Source: Mycogone perniciosa
Lineage: Eukaryota > Ascomycota > Sordariomycetes > Hypocreales > Hypocreaceae
DNA: 59,253 nucleotides
Direction: 5' to 3'
NCBI GenBank assembly: GCA_025331125.1
Contig: JAOALB010000230.1
Coordinates: forward strand, 1 to 59,253
Positions 1 through 10,521 of the stretch are shown one piece after another (the stretch's first letter is position 1; the number at the start of each line of letters is the position of its first letter). The position numbers were made by a program, and so were the translations under genes. Below the pieces are notes generated by a model. The model searched no databases. It was given only the letters and a program-made list of their open reading frames with translations, and was not told where the DNA came from.

Positions 1-10
1 CCCCCCCCCG

Positions 11-77
<67 letters not shown>
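1..77. repeat. Poly-C tract at the contig end (probable artefact)
   Basis: The first 77 bases are C except for a single G at position 10. Read outward on the minus strand this is poly-G, and the right end of the window also runs outward into poly-G. That symmetry fits poly-G read tails from two-colour sequencing chemistry that were built into both contig ends. It does not look like a fungal telomere, which would be TTAGGG repeats. Confidence 0.9.
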
Positions 78-369
78 ACGCATAGCCCTGCTCGCCTCCA
101 TGTGGTGATGCTGGCAGGCGAAAGATTGAGGGGGAAGATGATGGCGGTGCTTTGGGACTCCTGTTGCCTGGTGGCCTCTTGGCTGGGGAATCAGCCTGTG
201 GCTTATGCTGTGTTTTGGCGTTCTGGTTGTCTGCCTCGTTGAGAGACTGCTGCGACTGCATAGCATCAGTTTCTTCGAGCCAATGGGAGTGATACTCGCT
301 TGCGTATCGTTTCTTCCTGGCTTTCGCTGCACTTGGCTTTTGCTCGCGTGATACCTGCTGGGCTAACGA
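78..369 (-). CDS. Possible coding fragment running off the left end
   Basis: A minus-strand frame is open from just inside a TAG at 370-372 down to the contig edge, with an in-frame ATG at 261. Its translation is polar and low in complexity: a basic stretch (KARKKRYASEYHSHW) followed by a Gln/Ser/Pro-rich segment ending in SSPSIFRLPASPHGGEQGYAW. The composition looks like the disordered part of a nuclear protein, but I recognise no domain. No 5' exon could be fixed. An alternative frame is also open here because the DNA is GC-rich, so this may be chance. Confidence 0.25.
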
Positions 370-908
370 CTACATTGTTTACCAGCATTTCCATCACTGC
401 TCACCATGGCACAGTCATACAAGGCGAGCTATGCCCCTGAACTGTCAGTCAATCAATATTCATTAAACGCAGATAGACTTTGCAGCTAAAGGCCAAACTC
501 CAGAGAGCACACAAAGTTAAGTGCACTATCCTTCAAAGGCTTCAGTCTGTCTGACCTGTCGGAGTCTACGGATATTACTCGTGTCACTTGTCATCCAGGG
601 TCACCAAGCCAGGAATCAACCCTCACATGTCCGGTCGATATCCATTCACTTGTGAGCCGTCTAGCTGCTATCTGTTCATCAAGAAGTAAACAACTTGGAG
701 CTAACCTTGCCAGCCTAAAGATGACAATTCCCCCTACTACCAGCTCTTGTTCGTCGACACCTCTACATTCGCCCAGTTACAAAAGCCATTAATATGTCTA
801 ATTACCCCCTTAGTTTTATTTACAGGTATCTGGCTCACAAGCCCTCAGACACTGTAGTATTGCGTACATCTCGTATATCTCAGCAGCGCCGCTCGCTGGT
901 GGACTAAT

Positions 909-1876
909 TCGCTGAATAGTATCAACCTGCAGCTCATCGCGTACGAACAGAAACTGCAAACAGAACTGGATAGCGAAAACACAACACCAGAGTTGGTGCT
1001 GACGGAGTGGAACCGGGCATTGTATTCTATCGCAGCGCATCTGCAACGCTATCTATCAGAACTAAGGTCACTTCAGGCTATTGTAACAAAGTTGTCGACA
1101 GACTACAGTTCTATTCACAAGCAAGAGATATCGGCTGGAGCTCTCGAAGACTTTGAGCAGGCTACTCGTGGCTTCAACCAGGTCTCGTCGTAGGTAGAGG
1201 CGGCCCACGAGTTTGCGCTAGAGCTTGAGAAGAAGACTCAGAATATTCTGGCTCTGGTAAGTAGGATGTTTCTATCCATTAACACCAACCTAATAGAAAA
1301 CTTTATGTGATTGAGCCTCGCTGGGCGTTGGGGACTACGTTCTAACTACTATAAGATCAGTTATTCAACTACATACAAATCAACAGCGACAGGCTTCTAG
1401 TCGCCAATTGACAGGCAATGCAAGCCATTCTCAGAGCTATGCAAGACAATGCTAGTCTTGGGCGGAGGATGGCCAAGGAATCCCACATTCTCGCACAGGA
1501 GATGAAGAAAGACAGCATTGCGATGAAGACAGCAAGACCCCTCAATGCTAAGATTCTCGGGTGATGCTGACCGTTGAAGATTGCCATCGTGACAATGTTT
1601 TTCCTTCCTGGTGCTGCTTTTGCTGTGAGTAGTATCTCTTTACGGCCATAGAGGCCTCATCTTGTGAGACTGAGGGCTAGCAGCATATAGGCACTCTTAT
1701 CAATGCCGTTCTTCGCTGACGACGGATGGATGGAAAATGCATCGAGATTCTGGCTACGGGTCGTACTCTCGGTGCCATCCACCGCTGCTTGCTTTGTTTT
1801 CTATAGGATGTAGAGAAAGCGAGCACAAAAGCTGGCTCGCGAAGATGATGAGGGACTCCCTCCAAGCAAGGGATAA
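909..1876 (+). pseudogene. Decayed gene with a C-terminal two-helix membrane region (fungal CorA-like architecture)
   Basis: One reading can be followed through two intact-looking introns (about 1257-1358 and 1625-1681). It gives a helical segment (LTEWNRALYSIAAHLQRYLSELRSL), then EFALELEKKTQNILAL, then a repeated-Met helix (QAMQAILRAMQDNASLGRRMAKES), KKDSIAMKTA, a first hydrophobic segment IVTMFFLPGAAFA, the LLSMPFF turn, and a second hydrophobic segment FWLRVVLSVPSTAACFVFY. That order is typical of fungal proteins with a CorA-like two-helix C-terminus. In-frame stops at 1191-1193, 1409-1411, 1562-1564, 1568-1570 and 1811-1813 break it. Several are one C:G to T:A change away from the expected Gln, Arg or Trp codon. 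The N-terminus is not recoverable. The family assignment comes from the architecture only. Confidence 0.6.
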
Positions 1877-2358
1877 TAAAACAGGGATATGGTACTATAA
1901 CAAAAGAGTAAAGTCCCTAGTCTTCTGTCAGTTAACTATCTAATAACATACAAATCTTTTATGGTCCATATTTTATTTTGTCACCCGCTTGCATCCTGAG
2001 AAGCAGTCGCCCATACATAAAACAAAATGGCCATGTAAGTTGTTTAGGTCTACTTCACACCCCAAGAAGGATTCGGGAAGAGAAGTGGTGTGTCAAAGAG
2101 ACATGTGATACAGTGCGGAGAGGGGAGTAAAATATCGTCGCTGATGATAACGGCTCATCGTACAAGACAAGTTCGCGGACAATAGTAAAGTGATTCATCG
2201 TCAGCTACAACAGACTTGTCAACTTATCCTCAGAAGAGACTATTTTCCCCAAGAAACCAGAAAACACACCTTTTCTCTATCCCATGGTTATTTGCTGAAT
2301 GGCTAGCCTCCCAATGCTTTGTATGGTCACCCTGCCGTCATTCCCCTGAAAACACCCT
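1877..2358. other. Intergenic, convergent 3' ends
   Basis: About 480 AT-leaning bases between the end of the plus-strand pseudogene and the end of the minus-strand NatB gene. I see no gene, RNA or repeat here. Confidence 0.6.
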
Positions 2359-5300
2359 TTACGCCCATTTCACCTGCAGCCATCCCGTAACATTCTCCTT
2401 CCAGCCGTTAATCAGATCAGGCAACGAGCCCTCGCTGAGAATGCTCCCGAAATCATTTTCACCATCAAATATCCACCGCTTAAGCTTGGGCTCGAAATCC
2501 CGCGACATGACATCGGCTTTCAACGCCGTTATCCACCCTTGGCCCTCTTTGAGCGCCGTTTCCGCTGCCGACTGCAAATTTTTCATTTGCGACACAACCT
2601 CTTTTGGAAGGCTACTCTTTCCTGAGCGATCGCGCTCCTTTTCTCGTTCGTTGAAGCTCAGGATCCACTGTGTTGTTAGCTTGATCGCAATAGCTGTGTC
2701 TCGGAACATGGCAATGCTATGCATGGAGCCCAACTTCGCAATAGTGTTCTCTATGGAGGACTCGTCGTGGCGTAAAATTTGGACACGCTGGCTTTCTAAT
2801 GAAGCCCTCAAGGCGTCCACCAGTTGGTCCAAGATGTTGAGCAGAGGAGCAGATCGATCGAAGCCGACGCACAAGGTAATCAAGGTGCTGAGCAAGCTAA
2901 TGGCCTCAAAGTACACCATTTCCGACGACGTGAAGTCGCCATCAGATCCGGCTAGAAACTTGGGGAAAGAATTGCTGAGTCTACTCATAGTCTCAATGAT
3001 GAAGATATTGTCAGTTTCGGAACCCACCGTTGCTATCTTGTAACCCGAGGGAGGTTTGTAGCATAGCAGGTCATGGAAGGTCTCTGACAAGAGCGACAAG
3101 TGGCAGCGACGGTTCTAGAAGTTGGGATATTAGCTTCCATGCTCACGACCTGGGAATAGCGTTTGCCTACCGACGGAGCTGGGCCAGTGCGAAGGTTCAA
3201 GTGCATTGCCTGATTAGTACTGCTGGCCCAGGACGGAAATGATCCGTAATCAATCACTTCCTTGAGGCATACATCATCGTCTACTTCATCTACTACCATG
3301 TTAGCTTGTCGGATTCCAACATAAACAGGGTCACATCTCCTACAAAATCGTGGATCAGTCAACAGCTCTCCTGATGACAGCCCTAAGAACCTCTCGGCTC
3401 TTCTGCCCTCAACCAAGCTCATCACTCGTGTGCAGCTTGCTCGAAGATTGTTAATGTAGTTTGGCACCCCCATCACACTGCTGTAGCTCCCTGCCTCGAA
3501 CGAATCGATCAGTCGTCGCGGCATCCGTAGCTTCAGAGAAACGTGATAGTGCGATTTGATCAGGTCCATAAAGTGTGAGCCCCAGTCATCGGATTGAGAT
3601 GTCAGTACAGGGCATATTGTTGATAGGCGGTCGTAAAATATGGGACCTAGGGAGTCAATAATGGTCCGTTTGACGCCGATGCCATTCCAAATTTCACAAG
3701 CTCGGTAAGCCGAACCGAGAAATAGGTGTAGTTGGACTAAAATAAGAGACAGTTGACTGTGTGCAGAGCTTTTAGCCAGCTGGTCCTCAAGTAAAAGGAC
3801 TGCATGCAGCAGATGGCGCGTTGCTGTTGAGGACAACGGTACATCGACCCTTTGAGAACCGCGAAATGCCATATTGAGACTGCAAAAGGCTATCAGAATT
3901 GAAAGCTCGGGCAGTATCTCCTCCGCAATCTTGGAATCTCCGTCTGATTTTGTGACAGAACTGTGGAAGTCTGCTCCGGTTCGAGAAAGGCGTGATAGGC
4001 ATATCTGGCAGACATCTGAGCCGACTTCGGACTCACATATTGTACAACGCAACCTGCTATCTTGATCTGAGGAACGCGAGCGCGTCGACCCGGACGTTAG
4101 AGAGAAGTATTGGGTCTTCAGTGCCAGAAGACGTATTCTGGCTGATCCAAGATCATCTGAACCTGCCTTCGACAGTTGAGGCAGATGATCAAATGCCAAG
4201 TGCTTCAAGCCCGACGAGTCGAGTTTCTCCATAAAGTCTTTAATATCATTGAAGCACGCTGCACTAGCAGCTTGATCATTTATATAGTTGATCAATTCTC
4301 GGAGCCGCAGGGATGTAGGGTGGCCATCCTTCAAATCATTCTCATCAGGACCTAGATTGAACGTAGCCGAAACGCGAGCCAACAACACATTGCGTCTGTA
4401 CATGGGCCGTAAGTTTTTGGATGCCAGTAGTTTTGCGAGTAGATCTCGAACATTTTCTTGAGCACTAAAACGGGTCAGAGGACAGTGATCAGGATTGGGG
4501 CCATAGTACTGAGCACTTACTCTAGATCAATTCCCTTGAGGTGGCTTGCTGCTGAAATGAGGTGCTGCCAAACTACAATATCCGAGGCGAGCAATGTAGG
4601 CTGGCCATCACTATCCGTATCGGATAAACAGTCTCGACAAAGTCTGAATACAGACGCCCAGTCGCCATCTCGACTATACTTAGCGGTGGCGCGTAGGAGC
4701 AATTCTTTCCGACCGAGGCGGAACTGCACGACAGGGGAGAAAACAGGACTTGATACAAGTTTCTCGAAGTCTGCTGCGGTGCCATGGGTCTCGACGATAT
4801 CATATAGAAGAAGGACCTCCTCTTCCGTCTGGATTCCCCGGGATGGCACTTTCGAGGGCCCATCATCCGGTGTTGCTTCTGCCTAGCAAGAGGGCTGTTA
4901 GGACTGCAACGGGTGCGGGATGGAAAGCCATGCATTACCTGTTCCGTTATTTGGGCAGCCCGCTCAACCTGCTTTTGGGCCAATGTGCCATAAAGTTTCC
5001 GTTTCTCCGGCGGTGTTTGAGAACTTGTCTAGACAAAGTGTTAGTTCGTGACTCGGGCATTTGCAGCTATGCAACGAGGAGACAGAACCGACAGAAAGCA
5101 TGTGTGTGATGACAATATTCCAGAACAGAAAAGCCCTGTCTTGAGGAAATAATCTATCGACAATGGCTGCAATCTGAATTTTGTTAGTTTCATGGCCATC
5201 ATCATATCTTTCTAAGATGAACGGCATTACCTGCTGGGCGCTGGTCAAGTCCCAGTGTAGCAAGCATGATTCCAAGCAACGGGTAGCAACATTCTTGTCC

Positions 5301-5796
5301 TTTGGCGCAGCCTTTACAGCCCGCACTCTCAACGGACCCAATGTCTCTGCAAACTCATCTTCGCGGATGAACTTCAGCGTGGCCCATTCCAGCAAGTCAA
5401 TTGCATCCACGTCTTTGACAACTGTGCTGTTCTTGACATACTGCCAGACAGCAGAGACGGCTGCAAATTTGGCGCTGGGGTCATCAAGTTGGCTCTCTGC
5501 ACAGATCTTGACAATCTGAGTCACACAATCCAGGGTCAGCTCGCACAGATTAAGAGTAAGATTGCGGATTCCACGGAGCTGACCTCGTAATACTGATCAT
5601 TCAGGGTCCTGGCTCGCTTCTCAGCCAGACGGATGACTACAGGCCAGTTGCCATCTTGAAAGGCGGACTGGAGTTGGAGATCGACCCCGTTCTTGAGGCG
5701 AGGGCCCTGGCGATTCATGAGAGCGTGTGCTTGACTTTCTTTCTCGGAACAGGAGAGGGACTCAATCAGATATGTGAGCCTTGTTGGAGGGGTCAA
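2359..5796 (-). CDS. mdm20: NatB N-terminal acetyltransferase auxiliary subunit (Mdm20/Naa25)
   Basis: This is the TPR-rich ribosome-docking subunit that activates the Naa20 catalytic subunit of NatB, which acetylates Met-Asp/Glu/Asn N-termini in the cytosol. My model has eight exons: 5796-5584, 5515-5231, 5173-5093, 5028-4939, 4882-4521, 4464-3344, 3292-3171 and 3114-2359, about 1009 residues. Family-like stretches include VVIRLAEKRARTLNDQYYEIVKICAES near the N-terminus, the WATLKF region, and RRNVLLARVSATFNLGP followed by the DIKDFMEKL segment of the NatB_MDM20 domain. The introns at 5174-5230 (57 nt) and about 3293-3343 (51 nt) contain no stop and are multiples of three, so unspliced reading also stays open. 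Two introns have unusual donors (GTCAGC, GTCGGT). There is no in-frame ATG at the expected N-terminus: the frame reaches TTG at 5796 and a TAA lies upstream, so a small 5' exon or a non-AUG start is needed. Confidence 0.82.
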
Positions 5797-6245
5797 ATTG
5801 GCATGAGAGCATCTGGCGCAAGGCTGCGAAACGGGTGTGGCGTCCCCACCAGTGTGGCTGTCGGTGTGGCGCGCACTTTATATCCCTAACACGAGGCTAC
5901 GTTCGACAGACGCCAGCGATTCATGCTGATCACCCTTGCAATTGACTCGCATGTTGTCTCGTTGGCATTCGAGAACAGCCTCTCGGAGAATACTACTCCG
6001 TACAGCCATTGGGGATTATATGAGACCTCCCACTAAAGACACCAAACCCAACGGGAGGCCAATGTCCCACATTAAATATCCCACCCATGCCTTTCCACAA
6101 TTACATGCTATTGTACAATGTTGTTTGTCGGTCGTATCTCGTAGCGTTTTACTCCGTAGAGTTGAGCGTCTATGCGATTCCCAAGCGCTTTGGCGGCATC
6201 GTTTCGCGCAATCACCATCTTCAATCCTGGAAGCCTCAGGGTCCC
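5797..6245. other. Upstream region of the NatB gene
   Basis: About 450 bases between two minus-strand genes. It should hold the NatB promoter and possibly its missing first exon; ATG codons followed by GT dinucleotides exist on the minus strand near 5900-5960, but none is decisive. Two copies of the recurrent TACTCCGTA motif lie at 5994 and 6150. Confidence 0.5.
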
Positions 6246-6688
6246 TCACCAAAGCCGACCAGACTCCTTTCTTCGGCGCTCGGTCTATGCAATTTATTAG
6301 CAATCCCATCCCTCATCGAAATAAACCCAACGAAAGTTTCGCGCGTCGACATACCCAAGCCTGCTTGCAATCGCGATACGCCCTAGACACAGTTCAGTAT
6401 CCCAACCATGGCTGTCAAATATGCGACATACTGAAAATATTCGCCACACATGGACTTGTCTCCGTTATTTCGGTATAGGCACTTGTAGCTTCGCTGCGCA
6501 GCTTCCTGGCACGGATCGTAGTACTCGCTCTTCGACTTGCTGTGCGGTGGGTAGCCGTTAGAGTCAGTCATGCCACAGTGTGAGGCAGATGCGCCAGCTT
6601 GCCTTTCAAACTTTTGCTTCGTCTCGTCGTTCCAAGGCTCCGCCTTGGACTCTTGCGACGTCGAAGCCATCCCTTCTGTGTTGGACAT
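6246..6688 (-). CDS. COX23: Cox23-type twin-CX9C mitochondrial intermembrane-space protein
   Basis: Cox23 is a small CHCH protein imported through the Mia40 pathway and needed for cytochrome c oxidase assembly and copper homeostasis. The exons are 6688-6603, 6539-6432, 6382-6355 and 6284-6246, encoding 86 residues that end in a short basic tail. Both CX9C motifs are present (CQEAAQRSYKC and CGEYFQAYRDC, the second made by splicing), preceded by the family-typical SEYYDPC. The 63-nt intron 6540-6602 has a GC donor in a strong context (AG|GCAAGC), a CTAAC branch point and CAG. It is stop-free and 3n long, so retention would give a 107-residue product with a 21-residue insert. The start at 6688 is the first ATG in frame; a second lies six codons later. 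Confidence 0.85.
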
Positions 6689-7322
6689 GTTTTGCTTTCG
6701 AAGTGGTTGATGTGAAAAGAGTTGATGTTGTCGGATGATTGTCGGCAACAAGTGCCTTATTCGGAGAAATAGTGCAAAATACCTATCTCCCAAGCTACTA
6801 TAGGTACTACGAAGTACATACTACGTAACTACGTCATTGCCATATGCTCACCAAACATCAATCGTTGCTCACGAGGGAGCCTGACTGATTTCCCAGCCAT
6901 CACATGCCAACTGCGGTGGCTAGGAATTGGTTCGAAGCCACGTTGTAATTCTCTATATTAACAGTCCAGTTAAATTGGCGATCGCGTGTACGAAGTCCTC
7001 TATGATGCATATACAGCCGTTAAAGTCGTGTGGCGCCGAATAACACCAGGGGAACTTCATGTGAGAGGCCAGGTCTGGTGAACATTACGTGATCCCGTGG
7101 ATTTGTCAATATTTGCAGTATAAAGTTTATGCTTATTTTGAATTCTGTTCTTTCTTGCATCTCAGGTTAGGAATAGGACGTCCAACAGCTTCGAGGCCGT
7201 GCTTGCTCCTATTCACATATCTCTGATAGTCCCAGTCCCAGCACAATCTCAATTATCCCCTCTGATCAACAAAGAGCTCGAAATTTACCTAGTATCGTGC
7301 TGCTGCCGCGGTATTAGGCACA
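6689..7322. other. Divergent promoter region, COX23 / BTB gene 1
   Basis: Shared upstream region of a minus-strand and a plus-strand gene. The 6795-6835 stretch is rich in short GTAC/TACT words (for example TACGAAGTAC). I see no gene. Confidence 0.5.
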
Positions 7323-8484
7323 ATGCCTGGGGTCAGCATCGATCCTGACGGCGATGTCCTTCTCATGTTACAAACCCTCCCTCCAGCAACTTCGGAAGCG
7401 GAGTCGAATCCAAACAACACAAATGGTGATTTTCTGCAAAATTCCTCCAGCAGTGAGAGAGCCAGGAGTGCACGAGAGGTGCTAGTTTCGTCCAAAGTCC
7501 TCTCAATTGCGTCGCCCGTCTTTAAAGCCATGCTCAATGGCCAGTTCTCTGAGGCCATTGCTCTATCGACAGCAAAGGAAACTCCTCACAAATTACCATA
7601 TCGACTTCCGCTCCCCGACGATGATGCGGAAGCTATGACGTTCCTCTGTAAACTCCTCCATTTCAAAATTGAGGATATTCCGAGCCTCCCCGGCGCCTTA
7701 GAGCTTGAGAAGTTAGCCGAGGTCTGTGATAAGTACCGGTGCACCCCGACTCTCAAATATTGCGGTGCCATCTGGATTCGGAACTGGGTTGTCCATTATG
7801 CGACGGTCACTCCAGAGATAGATGCGGTTTGCCGCCTTCTTGTATTCGCTTATGTTGCAGATCTGGAGCTCGAATTTGCCGAGATGGCCTGGATACTTCT
7901 CCTTCATCACACAGGCCCTTTTACAGGAGCTGATAGCCAGGCTATGGTCCTGGTCGACCATCCTCTCCTCCACCAGAACGTATTAGGTAAGTTTTTTGCC
8001 GAGTATGAACCTGTTCTCTAGCATCGCTCATGCACCTGTAGCACACCTAGATTGGAGAAGGTCACAATTTTGTGAAGAATATCACAAAGCGGCTGTGACG
8101 CCATTGACGATCTGGAAATGGGGGAGTCTTACCCAGGGCTGCTGTCGAGCCGCACCGGGAGTTGCAGCATATGTTGAAGCTTTGAGGGATGAGAAACTGT
8201 TCCTGTGCGACCTCCAATTTAGCGATCACCGATTTCTGGAATTGATTAAACTGGCTAAGCGGCTAAAGCCCATCAAAATGAAGGATAAATGCCATTTTGG
8301 GAGATATTGCGCCTGCTTAAACGACCAGAATGGAGACTTTTGGGAACCGATACAGTCTGCCATTAAAGAGATACGTTGTAACCAGAATTGGTATGGTTGT
8401 CTGGATTGCCTTCGGAAACCAGAGACCATGGGACACGAGAAGAAATGTCGCATTGAGCATGGCAATGGCGTTGGGGCGGCATGA
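7323..8484 (+). CDS. BTB/POZ domain protein 1
   Basis: Two exons, 7323-7986 and 8042-8484, give 368 residues. The N-terminus (SIDPDGDVLLMLQTL) starts a fungal BTB-type protein; the BTB core runs from about residue 8 to 130, with VLVSSKVLSIASPVFKAML as its central helix and strand. The second exon carries a Cys-rich tail (CHFGRYCAC, then WYGCLDCL, then a Cys near the end) that could bind metal. Proteins of this kind are numerous in eurotiomycetes and their function is generally unknown; BTB domains mediate dimerisation or Cullin-3 binding, but no BACK or MATH domain is evident. It is the upstream member of a tandem pair with the gene at 9130 and shares intron position and phase with it, so the pair arose by duplication. 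The intron has a GTAAGT donor. Confidence 0.85.
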
Positions 8485-9129
8485 TGAAACAGAAACACAT
8501 CGTCAACCTCTCTCAATAAAGATTTGCAGTATTCCAAGGGTGGCAATATGAGAATTTGGAAACAAAGGCAGATGGCAGTCCGAGCCTAATGTACTGTACA
8601 GGTGGCATTGTCATTGATGAGGGAATGACAGTGAAGGTTGAAGGTTAAAGAGCACACAAACAGATCACGTGCACGTGATTAGCAGTTTAGTACTCCTCAT
8701 AAATTATTATACATACTGCTAGTACTCCGTACTACGACTACTACCACGATCTCCAAGGTTAGCTTGGTATTAGTAGTACTACTCCCATTAAATGAGCTTC
8801 TTGAGTCCATATACGAATAATAGCTGAAGTTGGAGCCCAGCAGTTGCTCTGTGTCGCTATGTCCATAGAATGCAGTACATACATAGCAGTACTACTATAA
8901 TACTACCCGTAGGTACCGTCAGGCTGTACGAAGTAGTGCTTCATGGGTGTTAATATTGGGTTTGCCCACAGGCTCACCCTTTTGGGGGCCGACTTTAATT
9001 ACAGGGCCAGGCTTCAAGGAACTTCGGGCTCATGAGTGTATCCCCTATTCACCTGCTTCGTTTATCCCATCCTACAACCACCAAGTTCTTCATCACGGCT
9101 ACGGCCAGTCTACATCCCTATAGGCCAAT
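8485..9129. other. Spacer between the BTB paralogues, rich in GTACT words
   Basis: About 645 bases without a gene. Short GTACTACT-like words are dense at 8690-8785 and 8875-8935, including the motif TACTCCGTA at 8723. The 9060-9129 part would be the promoter and leader of the second BTB gene. Confidence 0.5.
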
Positions 9130-10133
9130 ATGTCTCGAATCGAAATCGATCCCGCAGGCGATGTTCTACTTCTGATACCCACACTACCAACACCATCACC
9201 TAATACCGTTGAACCGAACCAGGATGGTTCAAATGGCGACTACCCCAATAAAGAGTCTCTCATCAGTTCAGAGTCAGGGGCCGATGATGAAACGGCCGAC
9301 CATACTCAGGAGCTGTTAGTCTCATCCAAAGTCCTCTCAGTCGCATCGCCAGTCTTCAAGGCCATGTTCTACGGGAAGTTCACAGAGGGTGTCGCCTTGG
9401 CAGCAGCTACAGATACTCCCAACAAATTGCCCTACCAGCTTCCTCTCCCCGATGACGATGCTGAAGCCATGACGCTTCTATGCCGGATCATCCATTTTAA
9501 TGTCGATGGTGTTGCCGATCGCCCCGGCACAGGGGCACTTGAGAGACTCGCCATAGTGTGTGATAAATACGATTGCACAACAACTCTCCGATACAGCGGA
9601 GGTATCTGGGTTCGTAACTGGCTTCTCTACTATGACAAGGTCGCACCAAGAATCAGCAATCTTTGTTATCTTCTTGTCTTTGCCTACGTTGCGGATCTTC
9701 ATTTGGAGTTTACCCAGATCGCCTGGAAGCTTCTTCTTTGCCATAAAGGCCCGCTCACAGGCCGAGATAGCCAAGCCAGCATCTTAGCCAACCATCCTCT
9801 TCTTCATGGGGATGTAAGAGGTCAGTTGCCACTAACTGGTAGGGACTATCTACGCTAGCAATCACTAAACTATCCATAGAATACCTAGATATCAAAAGGG
9901 CTATACTTTGCGAAGAATTCCATAAGGCGGCCATGGAACCACTCACAGCCTGGACATGGGGAAGTCTCACGCGAGGATGTTTTCGAGCTGCAAGAGCAAC
10001 CGCGGAATACACCGAGGGGCTACGGAATCAAAACCTCTTTCCATACGATCTTCAGTTCACCAAGCATCGATTCGCAGACATGCTCAGTCTGGAGCGGCTA
10101 GGGTCCGTCACGCTGCCGCTATGCGCAAACTGA
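9130..10133 (+). CDS. BTB/POZ domain protein 2, truncated paralogue
   Basis: Exons 9130-9820 and 9880-10133 give 314 residues. It aligns by eye along its length with the gene at 7323: IDPAGDVLLLIPTL against IDPDGDVLLMLQTL, VSSKVLSVASPVFKAMF against VSSKVLSIASPVFKAML, and LPLPDDDAEAMT identical in both. The single intron sits at the same place and phase. The frame stops at TGA 10131-10133, just after a Cys that matches the start of the Cys-rich tail of paralogue 1; the rest of that tail is still readable in the same frame downstream. The BTB core is intact, so the protein may keep its dimerisation function while lacking the putative metal-binding tail. Confidence 0.75.
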
Positions 10134-10334
10134 AATCGGGGTGGGAATTGCCCCTGCTCTACGGATACTTATGAGAATTTGAGCGCGCCAGTACAGAGTG
10201 CTATTAAGCTGATCCGTAACAAGAAAGCTTGGTACGGGTGTCTAGATTGCCTGACGGATCAAGACACAGAGCGCGGTGGTGAGAGTTGTCGAATCGGCCA
10301 CGAGTCTAGTGCCTTCGGGGGGAAATCCAAATAG
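10134..10334 (+). pseudogene. In-frame remnant of the Cys-rich tail of BTB gene 2
   Basis: Immediately after the TGA at 10131-10133 the same frame stays open to TAG 10332-10334. It encodes NRGGNCPC, then VQSAIKLIRNKKAWYGCLDCL, then a final Cys, which matches the tail of the paralogue (CNQNWYGCLDCL). The conservation of WYGCLDCL implies that the stop is recent or is bypassed. The stop could come from one transition (CGA or CAA/TGG type codon to TGA). Confidence 0.7.
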
Positions 10335-10521
10335 GTGGCAAGGTACTACAGGGATAGTACCATCTGGTTAGGGATCTGGAATCGTGTCAAGCTACTTGTC
10401 TCTGGATCCTCGGTTGCACGTTAGGATCCTCGTGACTTCATTTGACACTCGGCCGTGGCGTGTGTCACTAAACAGTTTTGGTGAAATCATTGTGTCCTTC
10501 TGCATGTCTTCTGATGGCAAG

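Noticed and set aside
2216..3043. 275-codon plus-strand ORF
   Set aside because: It is the antisense shadow of the last exon of the NatB subunit; the minus-strand frame has family-like sequence and splice sites.
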